NCBI GenBank assembly: GCA_002713145.1
Contig: PAVS01000005.1
Location: 124,001-188,000 of the forward strand
Origin: Halobacteriovoraceae bacterium
Lineage (GTDB): Bacteria > Bdellovibrionota > Bacteriovoracia > Bacteriovoracales > Bacteriovoracaceae
Reading direction: 5' to 3'
DNA: 64,000 nt
The notes below the pieces were generated by a model, which was given only the letters and a program-made list of their open reading frames with translations, was not told the DNA's origin and searched no databases. Within the stretch, counting starts at the first letter, position 1, and every line of letters starts with the position of its first letter. The translations under genes were made by a program, and so were the position numbers. Below are positions 42,545 through 50,959 of the stretch, in pieces.

Positions 42545-43726
42545 TTAGAAATGATTCGCACCTAAAACATGAAAATCAGATAAACTAAATCTTTCAAGAA
42601 ATAGCTTATACTTGGCAATTAATTCTCCACTGGCATCAATGAGCTCAGCTTTGAGAGTCGATGTATTATCTGGCTCAGTGATTCTAATATTAAAATCTGC
42701 CACCAGGTGAATGACCTTCCCATCTTTTAGTTTTATTTTTTGATCGATACTAAAATGAGATTGTCCATTTTCAGAACAAGCCCCCTTAAGCTTTAATTCT
42801 CCTAATTCATCGAATTTCACATCGGCCGTTGCCAATCCTTTATGACAATCAAACAGGGCATTTTTAATGGTCCACTGACGGTCCTCACCTTTGATATTAT
42901 AGCGGGGATAGTAATGAGCTCCATACACACCTTCATGAAACATTTTACTCCAAGCATAGCCAGCTCTTACACTGTTGGTTATATCAAGAGCACCTACCGG
43001 ATTTGACTCAATTGCTTGTTTAAAATTATCAAAAGGCAAGTTGAGCGTGATGGTTTTATTTAAGCGGTAAGCTATAGTATTTTCAGTTTCACCGTATGTG
43101 AGGAGTTTTAATTTAAAGTCATTTTGCTCTTTAATATAACCAGTAATCGCATGAATATTTTGGTTCCCTGGTATTGAAATACTGCCTTTATTCTCCACAG
43201 CAAAGATATTATTTTCTTCTCCATTGAGAGCATCAATGCTAGCAATTACGAATGTATGTCTCCCTTCAGGAATGAATTCAGTTCCATCCTCATTATATAA
43301 CTGTCCTGAGATTTTTGGAAAATTCTCAATTAAAGTAAAATTTTTCTTCGTGCTCGATAAATTTTTAACTCTTCCGTTTAGCTTTTTGACCAGCTGATAC
43401 TGTTCTTTGGTTTTAATATTTTGAATATAATGATGGATATAGAGTTCATCACTCCATTTAAAACCAGTTTTTTTAGCGACCAATTTGTAGGATCCATCAG
43501 CTGAGATTTTACTTTTGATAAACTTATTAGAACATTTTCTTGTCCACTTAAATTTACAAATTCGCACCACCATTCTTAAATGTTTATTGGGGATATCAGT
43601 AAGATTCGAAATTTTTCCTTCGAGTCCATGATACTCATACCTATCGTTAGAACCCACCGCAAGTGCTGTTTGGCCTAAAAAGAGTGCTAAAAGAAAGATA
43701 ATTGTCATTTGATTTAAAGTTTTCAT
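42545..43726 (-). CDS. Exported protein of unknown function (393 aa)
   Basis: Signal peptide of about 23 residues (MTIIFLLALFLGQTALA), then beta-rich sequence with carboxypeptidase-regulatory-like patterns: SGQLYNEDGTEFIPEGRHTFV and GKISNLTDIPNKHLRMVVRICK. Two further domains contain Cys (LFDCHKG, KGACSE). It ends 4 nt from the stop of the convergent TPR regulator. No family is recognised. A sigma-70 promoter lies upstream at 43776. Confidence 0.7.
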   Translation of the reverse strand: MKTLNQMTIIFLLALFLGQTALAVGSNDRYEYHGLEGKISNLTDIPNKHLRMVVRICKFKWTRKCSNKFIKSKISADGSYKLVAKKTGFKWSDELYIHHYIQNIKTKEQYQLVKKLNGRVKNLSSTKKNFTLIENFPKISGQLYNEDGTEFIPEGRHTFVIASIDALNGEENNIFAVENKGSISIPGNQNIHAITGYIKEQNDFKLKLLTYGETENTIAYRLNKTITLNLPFDNFKQAIESNPVGALDITNSVRAGYAWSKMFHEGVYGAHYYPRYNIKGEDRQWTIKNALFDCHKGLATADVKFDELGELKLKGACSENGQSHFSIDQKIKLKDGKVIHLVADFNIRITEPDNTSTLKAELIDASGELIAKYKLFLERFSLSDFHVLGANHF

Positions 43727-43775
43727 AGGCTAATTCTAGTTGTTTTTGGGGTATCTCACAATACGAACTATGTTA

Positions 43776-43804
43776 TTTATATAGGCCGTTTAAGTTTTAT
43801 ACAA
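43776..43804 (-). promoter_or_regulatory. Sigma-70 promoter of the 393-aa exported protein
   Basis: Minus strand TTGTAT (43799-43804), 17-bp spacer, TATAAA (43776-43781). The leader would be about 43 nt with no clear Shine-Dalgarno. Confidence 0.6.
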
Positions 43805-43818
43805 TATGAAGATAAGAA

Positions 43819-44352
43819 TTAGCGCACAAAAAACTGAACATCCTTAAACTTGGTTTTAAACGTCGTATCGACCAGGTAAGTCCCTACATTATAAACATAT
43901 AGAAGGGTCATAGACTCAATAGATTGACGGAGTTGATCTGAATTGCCTTTTTGTTTTTTAAAGAGCGCTAACTCCCGACAGGCACCTTTTGTGATATAAG
44001 CTTTTTTGATAAACCCTGAATTGGTTTTTATGGTGATTGGTGTGTTTTTAAAATTTATAGCTGTGAGTGGCTTAAATTGATAAGATTCACTGAACCTAAA
44101 CTCTCCCCCATTACAAATTCCATCAAGTTTTTCAGCACTATCAACGACACTTGGGTTTTTAAGGTAAAACTTTACCTCTTCATAGTACTGATGTTGCCAT
44201 TTGGTTTGATCACTTAAAGCTTTTAGTCGAGCTTGCTCTTGCAACTCTTCTTTTGTAGGACCTGTTTTTTCGGGAGATTTTTTATCTTTTTTGTAGGTGA
44301 CACTACAACTTAAGAGAGAAAAAACCACCAAGAGTAATAAGTATTTGTTCAT
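43819..44352 (-). CDS. Lipoprotein of unknown function (177 aa)
   Basis: Lipobox LLSC at residues 13-16, then a Lys-rich linker (YKKDKKSPEKTGPTKEE), coiled acidic helix and a C-terminal beta-rich domain with two Cys (DGICNGG, KGACRE). No family recognised. It is 26 nt downstream of the polysaccharide deacetylase gene on the same strand and probably co-transcribed with it. Confidence 0.7.
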   Translation of the reverse strand: MNKYLLLLVVFSLLSCSVTYKKDKKSPEKTGPTKEELQEQARLKALSDQTKWQHQYYEEVKFYLKNPSVVDSAEKLDGICNGGEFRFSESYQFKPLTAINFKNTPITIKTNSGFIKKAYITKGACRELALFKKQKGNSDQLRQSIESMTLLYVYNVGTYLVDTTFKTKFKDVQFFVR

Positions 44353-44378
44353 ACTTATTATCTTAGTGGTTTTAAGAT

Positions 44379-45404
44379 TTATTTCAAGCAGTCTTGTTCT
44401 TTATTATTTAAGTAGTTGATCACTTCACCTACAGTACAAGTAGTTTTACCCTGCTCATTCAAATACTCCATGACCATTCTTGAAGCAATAACTGTTTGAG
44501 CATGAATATCATGAAAGAGAATAATTCCTGAGTTATTCGGTGTTGCTTTCATCTGCTTAATCGTTCGATTAAAAATACTCTGAGGATTTTTATCTTTCCA
44601 ATCCAAAGTATCAACGTTCCAAAAAATATGAACAAGTTGATTTCTGGTGATCACATCTCTGATTTTTGTATTTCTCATTCCCGCACCGTATGGAAGTCTA
44701 AAGATTTGAATGGGGACATTTGTGGCATCTTCTAATTCTCTTTTACTTGTCGTGATTTCATACTCATGTCCCTTTGATCCAAGTTTAGTCAGGTTGGCAT
44801 GAGTATAACTATGCAGGGCCAGCTCCATATCCTGTTTGATAATATCGTCTACCACATGAGGAAGCTGATGAGTTTTTTTCATGAGCACAAAGAAGCTCGC
44901 TTTCATATTATTAGCGTGAAGATTGTCTAGCACTTGATTTGTTCTAGAAGCGTGAGGACCGTCATCAAAAGTTAAGCTCCAGGTATTTTTAGGAAAGGTA
45001 TTCCCTGTCAGATTTCCATCTCTGGTCGAAGAGGGATAGATAACATTTCCTGCTTTTTGCTCGACTTCTTTTTTAAGCTCATGAATCATATCTGCTTGGG
45101 AGTCTATTTTTTCAACCACCTCAGAATACTTTGTTGAGTTTTTCACTGTAAGGAGACTCAGTTTTTTATGAGCTGTCACACCACCATGACCTGCATTTTT
45201 TTCAATAAACTCTCTGGCAGCGATAAGCTTGGCATAAGTTTTTGACTCAGTTAAAGAGATATTTCCTAACTCGAGCTTTTGATCTAGCTCACTATCGAAT
45301 TGATCGATAAGCTGATCAGCATAAATATTGGCATAATCTGTTTCAACTGAACTAAAACCTGAAACCATAGCGGTTAAGCTAGTAAGGGCAACGAACATTT
45401 TCAT
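44379..45404 (-). CDS. Exported polysaccharide deacetylase (NodB, CE4)
   Basis: N-terminal signal-like segment followed by about 120 residues of helical sequence, then a NodB domain: LTFDDGPH (Asp-Asp base and metal), HSYTH (metal His), RLPYGAG, VDTLDWKD and the C-terminal FHDIHAQT with the catalytic His. CE4 enzymes remove N-acetyl groups from peptidoglycan or other glycans. In Bdellovibrio, secreted deacetylases of this type modify the prey wall, so a predation role is plausible but inferred. AGGAG precedes the ATG. Confidence 0.9.
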   Translation of the reverse strand: MKMFVALTSLTAMVSGFSSVETDYANIYADQLIDQFDSELDQKLELGNISLTESKTYAKLIAAREFIEKNAGHGGVTAHKKLSLLTVKNSTKYSEVVEKIDSQADMIHELKKEVEQKAGNVIYPSSTRDGNLTGNTFPKNTWSLTFDDGPHASRTNQVLDNLHANNMKASFFVLMKKTHQLPHVVDDIIKQDMELALHSYTHANLTKLGSKGHEYEITTSKRELEDATNVPIQIFRLPYGAGMRNTKIRDVITRNQLVHIFWNVDTLDWKDKNPQSIFNRTIKQMKATPNNSGIILFHDIHAQTVIASRMVMEYLNEQGKTTCTVGEVINYLNNKEQDCLK

Positions 45405-45442
45405 AAAATCTCCTCATACGATGGCGCCAGTAAACAAAACTT

Positions 45443-46576
45443 CTAAGAAATGGTCAATTTTCTTAAAGGAAAATGTAATAAATACCAAGCTATAAAGAGA
45501 AGCAGAGGGAGAATCCAAATACTAAGGGCGAGACCAAAATGCTCAGCAAAAAGTCCGAAAATATAATGCATCGCAACAAGTGATCCAGAAATGGTGACCA
45601 TAATTCGGCTGATCACATACTCACTCTCTTCACCAAAGAATTCACTGACCCAATCCATAGCACTAGGAAAAAAGATGCTCATACTCAGCCCATTTAAGGC
45701 CAACAAAGGAGGGTAGAACTGCATACCTAAAATGCTGACCACGAAGCTCAATACGATTGAGCCCGTCATTATATTGAAGGATTTAAAGGGGACATGAAAA
45801 AGACCAAAGCTCATTCTCCCCACTAATAATAATCCAAAAAACACACTTAAATTAAACGCCGCTTGAGACAGGGAGTACCCATGAACTTCTTTAAGAAAAA
45901 TTGTAAGTCTGGAAGAAACTAAAATCTCACTTGAAACATAGAGAGCGAAAATACTCGCGATCAAGATCACCTTTGAACCTGATAAGCTAGAGGTATCTGG
46001 TTTTTTATATTGAATGGTATAAGGTTTTGTTTTGAACGTGGTGATGAGCAGTACAATAGGTAATACACTTGTGTATAAAAATATTCGCTGAAACCCCAAA
46101 CCTAGCTGAAAAAGTTCCGCAATGATAAAGGGAGCAAAAAAACTGGCCATGCCATACATGGTATGAAGTCCGGAAAAAAGTCTTCTACGATTATGATGAT
46201 TACTGGCCTTGCGAATAAGGAGATTGGCACAAATCCCCTTCATCCCCATTCCTATTCCCAAGATAACTCCAGCGATCACAAACTGAATAAAGCCGTGGTA
46301 AGAAGATGGGGCAAATCCCATAAGTATACAGGCCAGAAAATCAGTCAACAGTGCTACTCGCGTGGCCCAAATCGTGCCTAAGAATTTGAGCCAACGACTC
46401 ACAAACAGCGAAACAACAAAGCCTGATAATGAACAAAGAGAAAAAATGAGTGAACCTTGAACTTTAGTAACTTGAAATTGAGAAAGTAACTCTGGGTAAA
46501 TAGGGCCCCGAGAATTGTCGATAAAACCTAGGATAAAAAGTGAGCCATAAGCTAAGTAAACATATAAGTAATTCAC
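45443..46576 (-). CDS. MFS transporter
   Basis: Twelve predicted helices over 377 residues, with the MFS loop between helices 2 and 3 (SRWLKFLGTIWATRV), the glycine-rich helix AGVILGIGMGMKGICANLLI and a second-half SFGLFHVPFKSFN loop. The substrate cannot be told. The N-terminal NSRGPIYPEL helix is typical of fucose/sugar or drug-type MFS proteins. It follows the 50-codon gene on the minus strand with about 27 nt between. Confidence 0.85.
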   Translation of the reverse strand: MNYLYVYLAYGSLFILGFIDNSRGPIYPELLSQFQVTKVQGSLIFSLCSLSGFVVSLFVSRWLKFLGTIWATRVALLTDFLACILMGFAPSSYHGFIQFVIAGVILGIGMGMKGICANLLIRKASNHHNRRRLFSGLHTMYGMASFFAPFIIAELFQLGLGFQRIFLYTSVLPIVLLITTFKTKPYTIQYKKPDTSSLSGSKVILIASIFALYVSSEILVSSRLTIFLKEVHGYSLSQAAFNLSVFFGLLLVGRMSFGLFHVPFKSFNIMTGSIVLSFVVSILGMQFYPPLLALNGLSMSIFFPSAMDWVSEFFGEESEYVISRIMVTISGSLVAMHYIFGLFAEHFGLALSIWILPLLLFIAWYLLHFPLRKLTIS

Positions 46577-46603
46577 TTAACTTTTTTAGCTCTATCCGAG
46601 AAT

Positions 46604-46756
46604 TTAGTCTACTCTTGCATACAATTCTTCTTTCAGTTCTGACTTAATGGCCACCTTGGCCCTGGATTTTGCAAATGCACTGTAATGAATAAGTGAACTT
46701 CCAAACGCTAAGATTGCTGTGAGTAGTGCAAAAATTTCTAAATTTGATGCTTCCAT
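46604..46756 (-). CDS. Small membrane protein (50 aa)
   Basis: ATG with AGGAG six nt upstream. Residues about 5-27 form one hydrophobic helix (LEIFALLTAILAFGSSLIHY), followed by a basic/acidic helix ending RVD. The gene is below the usual ORF length limits. Its long structured leader and the position ahead of the MFS gene support expression. Function unknown. Confidence 0.6.
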   Translation of the reverse strand: MEASNLEIFALLTAILAFGSSLIHYSAFAKSRAKVAIKSELKEELYARVD

Positions 46757-47114
46757 GTAAACTCCTGCGTCTTGTGTCCCATCCTAGAACTGTAAATTGC
46801 ATCCATGCAGGGGTTGGTATTAAAACTTTGGCCTTCCTTGGCCTTAGAGTGATAGACATCCTTTCCATCACCACCGCCTGCACTTATATATGCACAGTCC
46901 ATGCCAAATACTTATTACATAAATTCAGCAACTTAGAACTCTCAGGATGGTGCAACATGTCATATTGACCTTTTTGTCACCGCTCTGGTAGTCAAGACGC
47001 CCATGGGCCGGGGTCATAAGCCACCGTCTAAAAAAATTTGCAATCAATAAATATCTATGAAAAAATTTAGATGTGGATCTAGGATAAGGATCAATTTGCC
47101 CTAAGGAGTAGGAC
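46757..47114. other. 358-bp intergenic region with GC-rich core and sigma-54-like site
   Basis: No gene found. On the minus strand TTGGCATGGACTGTGCA (46891-46907) is a -24/-12-like site with GG-N10-GC; it would give the 50-aa gene a leader of about 124 nt containing two small hairpins (GGCC...GGCC and TGCATCCATGCA). A GC-rich stretch (about 46955-47030) containing the palindrome CCCATGGG stands out in AT-rich surroundings and could be a small RNA or structured leader. The plus strand ends in the ribosome-binding site of the gene at 47115. Confidence 0.4.
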
Positions 47115-47357
47115 ATGGAAGTACAAAACATCAACAATCAGGCCTCTTATTACCTCATGAAAAATGGATTCATTTTGAGATTAGAAGAACCTCTTCAACA
47201 AGATGAAATTCCTCTTTTAATCAAGGCCAATCTTTTAGAACCAACAAATCTTTTTAAAATGAATCAAGATCAAGCTAACTATCGTGTTGCGATTTTTAGA
47301 GATGAAATTTTAGAACTTGATGAATATAAAGAAAGAGTTTTCGGAATATCTGCATAA
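47115..47357 (+). CDS. Small hypothetical protein (80 aa)
   Basis: Preceded by CTAAGGAGTAGGAC, a strong ribosome-binding site. An acidic, soluble protein (LEEPLQQDEIPLLIKANLL, DEILELDEYKERVFG). No membrane segment, no family recognised. It ends at a bidirectional terminator. Confidence 0.65.
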   Translation: MEVQNINNQASYYLMKNGFILRLEEPLQQDEIPLLIKANLLEPTNLFKMNQDQANYRVAIFRDEILELDEYKERVFGISA

Positions 47358-47367
47358 ACTAAAATAA

Positions 47368-47410
47368 AAAAACCTGCTTATTCTAAATAGTGAATGAGCA
47401 GGTTTATCTT
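47368..47410. terminator. Bidirectional terminator
   Basis: AAACCTGCTTATTC (47370-47383) pairs with GAATGAGCAGGTTT (47392-47405) with one mismatch; A-run before and T-rich after. It serves the small gene on the plus strand and the aldolase on the minus strand. Confidence 0.88.
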
Positions 47411-47429
47411 ACCTATAATAAATTTCTTT

Positions 47430-48494
47430 TTAATTTCTATCGATACAATTAAGATCCTCAAAGGATTGCTCAAGTCTGGTCACAAAAGATTGCTCTCCAG
47501 CTCGAAGCCAAGCTCTAGGGTCATAGAACTTTTTATTCGGTTTATCGTCCCCTTCAGGGTTTCCGATTTGTGCTTGAAGATACTCTCTATTTTTCAGCTC
47601 ATAACCTCTGACACCATTCCAAAAAGCCCACTGCATATCGGTATCAATATTCATTTTAATCACACCGTATTCAATGGCTTCACGTATCTCTTCACGACTC
47701 GAACCAGAGCCTCCGTGGAAAACAAAATTAACAGGAGTATCATTTGTTGAAAATTTCTCTTTGATAAATTCTTGGGAGTTTTTCAAAATAACCGGTGTGA
47801 GTTTAACATTACCAGGTTTATAAACCCCATGCACATTTCCAAAGCTTGCTGCTATTGTGAAGTAATCACTTACTGAACGTAGCTCTTCATAAGCATAACT
47901 CACTTCCTCTGGCTGAGTGTAGAGCAGAGAGTTATCAATTCCTGTGTTATCCACACCATCTTCTTCTCCCCCCGTTACTCCTAGCTCAATTTCAATATGA
48001 GTGCCGATAGCTTTGAACCGACGAAGATACTCACAACAAGTTTGAATATTTTCTTCCAGTGGCTCTTCAGATAAATCCAACATATGTGAACTAAAAAGAG
48101 GTTTTCCATTTTGTTCATAGAACTTCTGTCCGGCTTCAAGCAAACCATCAATCCAAGGAAGAAGTTTTTTAGCTGCATGATCCGTGTGCAAAATAACAGG
48201 AACATCATAAGCCTCGGCCATAAGATGCACATGCTGAGCACCAGAGATAGCACCTTGAATTGCACTAAAATGATTATCTGAACTTAAAGATTTTCCAGCA
48301 AAAAAACTGGCTCCTCCATTAGAGAATTGAATAATGACTGGGGAGTTTAATTTTTTGGCGGTCTCAAGAACAGCATTGATGGAATTGGTACCGACAACAT
48401 TGACCGCTGGTAGGGCATAATTATTCTCATTTGCATCTTTATATACTTCTAGAACTTCGTCTCCAAACAAAACACCTGATCTAAACTTACCCAT
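47430..48494 (-). CDS. fbaA: Class II fructose-bisphosphate aldolase (class IIA, FbaA type)
   Basis: Length 354 residues and the Zn-ligand pattern of the E. coli-type enzyme: HTDHAAKK, IEIELGVTGGEEDGVDN, FGNVHGVYKPG and HGGSGSSREE, followed by KMNIDTDMQWAFWNGVR. It cleaves fructose 1,6-bisphosphate to dihydroxyacetone phosphate and glyceraldehyde 3-phosphate in glycolysis and gluconeogenesis. Monocistronic by context: preceded by a 57-bp gap from an unrelated gene and followed by a terminator. Confidence 0.97.
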   Translation of the reverse strand: MGKFRSGVLFGDEVLEVYKDANENNYALPAVNVVGTNSINAVLETAKKLNSPVIIQFSNGGASFFAGKSLSSDNHFSAIQGAISGAQHVHLMAEAYDVPVILHTDHAAKKLLPWIDGLLEAGQKFYEQNGKPLFSSHMLDLSEEPLEENIQTCCEYLRRFKAIGTHIEIELGVTGGEEDGVDNTGIDNSLLYTQPEEVSYAYEELRSVSDYFTIAASFGNVHGVYKPGNVKLTPVILKNSQEFIKEKFSTNDTPVNFVFHGGSGSSREEIREAIEYGVIKMNIDTDMQWAFWNGVRGYELKNREYLQAQIGNPEGDDKPNKKFYDPRAWLRAGEQSFVTRLEQSFEDLNCIDRN

Positions 48495-48551
48495 TTGTTT
48501 ACCCCTTTTTTAAGCCTCATCATGGCATAGTTTAGTCAAAAAGTGTATGGC

Positions 48552-49052
48552 CTAACCGGTGAATTTTAAAGGGTGTGGGGTTTGAAATAGCTGCCTAAAG
48601 CGCTTCGGGTTTTGGGTGCGTAAAAGAATTTTTAACTTTTGACGCATTGTTTTAGAGATATGATAACCGCAATCAAGAATTTTAGTGAGTAATTTTTTAA
48701 TGGTTTGGTAGAATTGAAGTTTAAAGATACTCTTTGGCAATTCAAGCTCTACAAATATACCTAGAAACATGAGATCTGAATCATCATAGCTATTATGGAT
48801 AATTTTCTGGGGAAGCTGTTTTATTTTGGCCATTAGATCTGGGTGTTTTTTGATAGTCTCCACCCCTATTTTTGATTGAAGTAAGAGGATCATGCCCTCA
48901 CAAAGAGTATGAATATATTCTTCATAACCCCGAGTTTCATCAATTTTGGCACAAAGAGAGTCAAGAAATTGTTCCCCAGGCCTAGACTCTGTATCGCTAT
49001 TGCTTTTGTCTAACCATAAATTTTTGTAGCGATGGGTATGACGGCGTGACAT
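48552..49052 (-). CDS. Hypothetical protein (166 aa)
   Basis: Basic N-terminus (SRRHTHRYKNLWL), then a helical core with Leu-rich amphipathic segments and a strongly basic C-terminus (KLKILLRTQNPKRF). No signal peptide, membrane segment or recognised motif. The basic ends may indicate nucleic acid or membrane-surface binding, but this is speculation. Confidence 0.55.
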   Translation of the reverse strand: MSRRHTHRYKNLWLDKSNSDTESRPGEQFLDSLCAKIDETRGYEEYIHTLCEGMILLLQSKIGVETIKKHPDLMAKIKQLPQKIIHNSYDDSDLMFLGIFVELELPKSIFKLQFYQTIKKLLTKILDCGYHISKTMRQKLKILLRTQNPKRFRQLFQTPHPLKFTG

Positions 49053-49219
49053 TGAATCCTCCCATAGGAAATGACTCTACCAGATTAGCATATTGCAACA
49101 TTTCACTCAACGCCTTCAAAACGGCCTGAAATAGGCCATGTTTTCGCCCAGCAATTGTGGCAGGGCCATCACCTTAAATAATTAACTGACAATTATTATC
49201 AACAGCGCTAAGTTGAAGC

Positions 49220-49945
49220 ATGTCATTAATTCTCCTTCCTCTTATAGCTCTTCTTACCTCAGTTGTATCAGCAGTCATTGGTATGGGTGGTGGGGTTCTA
49301 CTGATCTCTATCATGACCTTTTTCTTACCCTATCAAATCATTATTCCCATTCATGGAGTGGTGCAATTTATAAGTAATGGCTCGCGAGGATTGTTTCTCA
49401 TCAAACATGTGCGCTGGAGATTTGTTCAATTTTTTCTCATTGGTGCTCCTTTTGGATATTGGGTCGCTTATTATGTGCTCAAAAATTTTACTAGCCCGAA
49501 TTTTTACTACCTCATGCTTGCCTGCTTTATCCTCTACACAGTTTTTAAGCCTAAAAAGCTTCCTCAGATAAAACTTAAAACTTTAGGATGGACGGTCTTA
49601 GGTTTTTTTGCTGCCATTCAAGGCTCACTTTTAGGAGCTTCGGGCCCGCTTATTGCCCCTTTCTATGTGAGAGATGATCTTAAAAAAGAAGAGATTATTG
49701 CGACCAAGGCCATGCAGCAAATCTTTATTCATATGTTTAAAATACCTCTCTTTATTCAGCTTGAGTTTGATTACCTTGAATACAGCGCTCTTATCATACT
49801 TATGTCTGCCGGCGCGCTCCTGGGTTCTGCTCTAGGTGTTAAAATCTTGGGTAAAGTCAGTGAGAGTATATTTAAAAAATTATTTAAAACAGTATTAGTC
49901 ATAGCCGCAGCAAGGCTTATTTATAAATTTGGAGTGGGAATATAA
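49220..49945 (+). CDS. TauE/SafE-family membrane transporter
   Basis: Seven to eight predicted helices in 241 residues with the family motifs GMGGGVLLI and a repeated second half (GSLLGASGPLIAPFY). TauE/SafE proteins are proposed to export sulfite, sulfoacetate or other organic anions, or take up sulfur compounds; this copy's substrate is unknown. Its stop overlaps the DUF420 gene start by 1 nt (TAATG), so both are one operon. Confidence 0.85.
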   Translation: MSLILLPLIALLTSVVSAVIGMGGGVLLISIMTFFLPYQIIIPIHGVVQFISNGSRGLFLIKHVRWRFVQFFLIGAPFGYWVAYYVLKNFTSPNFYYLMLACFILYTVFKPKKLPQIKLKTLGWTVLGFFAAIQGSLLGASGPLIAPFYVRDDLKKEEIIATKAMQQIFIHMFKIPLFIQLEFDYLEYSALIILMSAGALLGSALGVKILGKVSESIFKKLFKTVLVIAAARLIYKFGVGI

Positions 49946-50478
49946 TGAGCACGAAAAAAATTCTTTTAACTATGACTTCCGTTGCTCTATTAGCGGAAAT
50001 ATTTTTGGTTTTTATTATTTATCTTAACCCTTATAAAATTTCTCCCATCCTTCCAGCAGAATTACACTCTAGCTTTAATGCCACTTTAAATGGCTTGAGT
50101 CTTATCTCACTTTTAATTGCTTTTTATTTTATTAAGAAAAAAGAGATTTTTAAGCATAAGTTTTTTATCCATATGGCCATGTTTTATTCTGCTCTCTTTC
50201 TGATCAGTTATATACTTTATCATCTAAGCCTTGGGCATTTTGTGTTTAATCACCCCACCCTTCGCCCCTACTATCTTCTCTTGCTGGTCTCTCATCTTGT
50301 GATGTCTTTTGTCGCTCTTCCTATGATCTTTATCACCTATACCCTGGGTCTTCTGGGTAAAGTTCAAGACCATAAGAAATTTGCCATGACGACTTTTCTC
50401 CTTTGGTCATATGTTTCATTTACCGGAGTATTGGTCGTGCTCTTTATAAAGTTATTCCATCAACAAATTTACCTATAA
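49945..50478 (+). CDS. DUF420-family membrane protein
   Basis: Five predicted helices in 177 residues with the DUF420 pattern: FNATLNGLSLISLLIAFYFI, HKFFIHMAMFYSALFLISYILYH and LLLLVSHLVMSF, ending WSYVSFTGVLVVLFI. The conserved His residues in helices 2-4 are present (HSSFNAT, HKF, YHLS, SHL). DUF420 (CtaM-like) proteins are linked to cytochrome oxidase/haem maturation. It follows the TauE gene by a 1-nt overlap and ends at a terminator. Confidence 0.85.
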   Translation: MSTKKILLTMTSVALLAEIFLVFIIYLNPYKISPILPAELHSSFNATLNGLSLISLLIAFYFIKKKEIFKHKFFIHMAMFYSALFLISYILYHLSLGHFVFNHPTLRPYYLLLLVSHLVMSFVALPMIFITYTLGLLGKVQDHKKFAMTTFLLWSYVSFTGVLVVLFIKLFHQQIYL

Positions 50479-50512
50479 AAAAAGCCCACTTTGCAGCGGG
50501 CTTTCTTTTTTA
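50477..50512. terminator. Bidirectional terminator
   Basis: AAAGCCC (50481-50487) and GGGCTTT (50498-50504) with inner CT/GC pairing, A-run before and CTTTTTT after. It ends the DUF420 gene and, on the minus strand, the histone gene. Confidence 0.9.
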
Positions 50513-50530
50513 ATTTAATTTAATTAAAAA

Positions 50531-50740
50531 TTACTTAGCGATGATATCGTAAGCTCTGATTGTCTTACGACCATTTGCTTTAGCTCTTTGTTGAGCTTGC
50601 TCAACTAGCCAGTAAACGTACTCGTTAAGTCCTTCAAGTGCATCAGAAGATACCATGAACTTGTCTTTTCCAGCACCTTTAAGCGCTTCTTTTGTTTTAG
50701 ATCCAACAAGTAACATTTCTTTTGTTTTTCCTTTAGCCAT
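50531..50740 (-). CDS. Bacterial histone (histone-fold protein, Bd0055-like)
   Basis: 69 residues with a Lys-rich N-terminus and a histone-fold core: VSSDALEGLNEYVYWLVEQAQQRAKANGRKTIRAYDII. The RKTI-R-AYDI end corresponds to the RKTIKAEDI of archaeal histones (Arg58-Lys59-Thr60). Similar short histones from Bdellovibrio bind DNA and are major chromatin proteins. The protein is likely an abundant nucleoid component. Upstream: AAGGAG ribosome-binding site and a promoter with a 73-nt leader. It stands alone between two terminators. Confidence 0.92.
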   Translation of the reverse strand: MAKGKTKEMLLVGSKTKEALKGAGKDKFMVSSDALEGLNEYVYWLVEQAQQRAKANGRKTIRAYDIIAK

Positions 50741-50819
50741 TTTTTTCTCCTTAATAAAAAAAAATATTTTATAAAATTTTGAGGTTGATCCTTAAAAAAG
50801 TCAAAAATAATATGCCTGA

Positions 50820-50848
50820 ATTATGCTTAAAATACGGTTTTAACGCAA
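50820..50848 (-). promoter_or_regulatory. Promoter of the histone gene
   Basis: Minus strand TTGCGT (50843-50848), 17-bp spacer, CATAAT (50820-50825). Two CCGTATTTT copies flank the -35 area, a possible regulator site. Confidence 0.5.
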
Positions 50849-50959
50849 AAATACGGCATTCTAGTTCATAAGTGCCCGTATTATAACGATGACACTTAAC
50901 AACAATTCTAGAAAATAAAAGACCGAGTTTTTTATAAGAGTTTGAAGAAATTAACCTCT

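Noticed and set aside
9981-43804. Recurring TTTAAAC-type motif at about 9984, 37476, 39356 and 43789, first suspected to be a shared regulator site
   Set aside because: At 37463-37491 and 43776-43804 it is only the spacer of ordinary sigma-70 promoters, and the other copies do not align with these at the outer positions.
46644-46883. 79-residue minus-strand open frame overlapping the 50-aa gene
   Set aside because: Different frame, no ribosome-binding site, basic low-quality residues; the 50-aa frame has a proper AGGAG and a membrane helix.
46955-47030. c-di-GMP riboswitch in the GC-rich intergenic island
   Set aside because: The conserved CACGCACAGGGCAAACC-type and GCCTCCGGCC-type elements of the GEMM-I class are not present.
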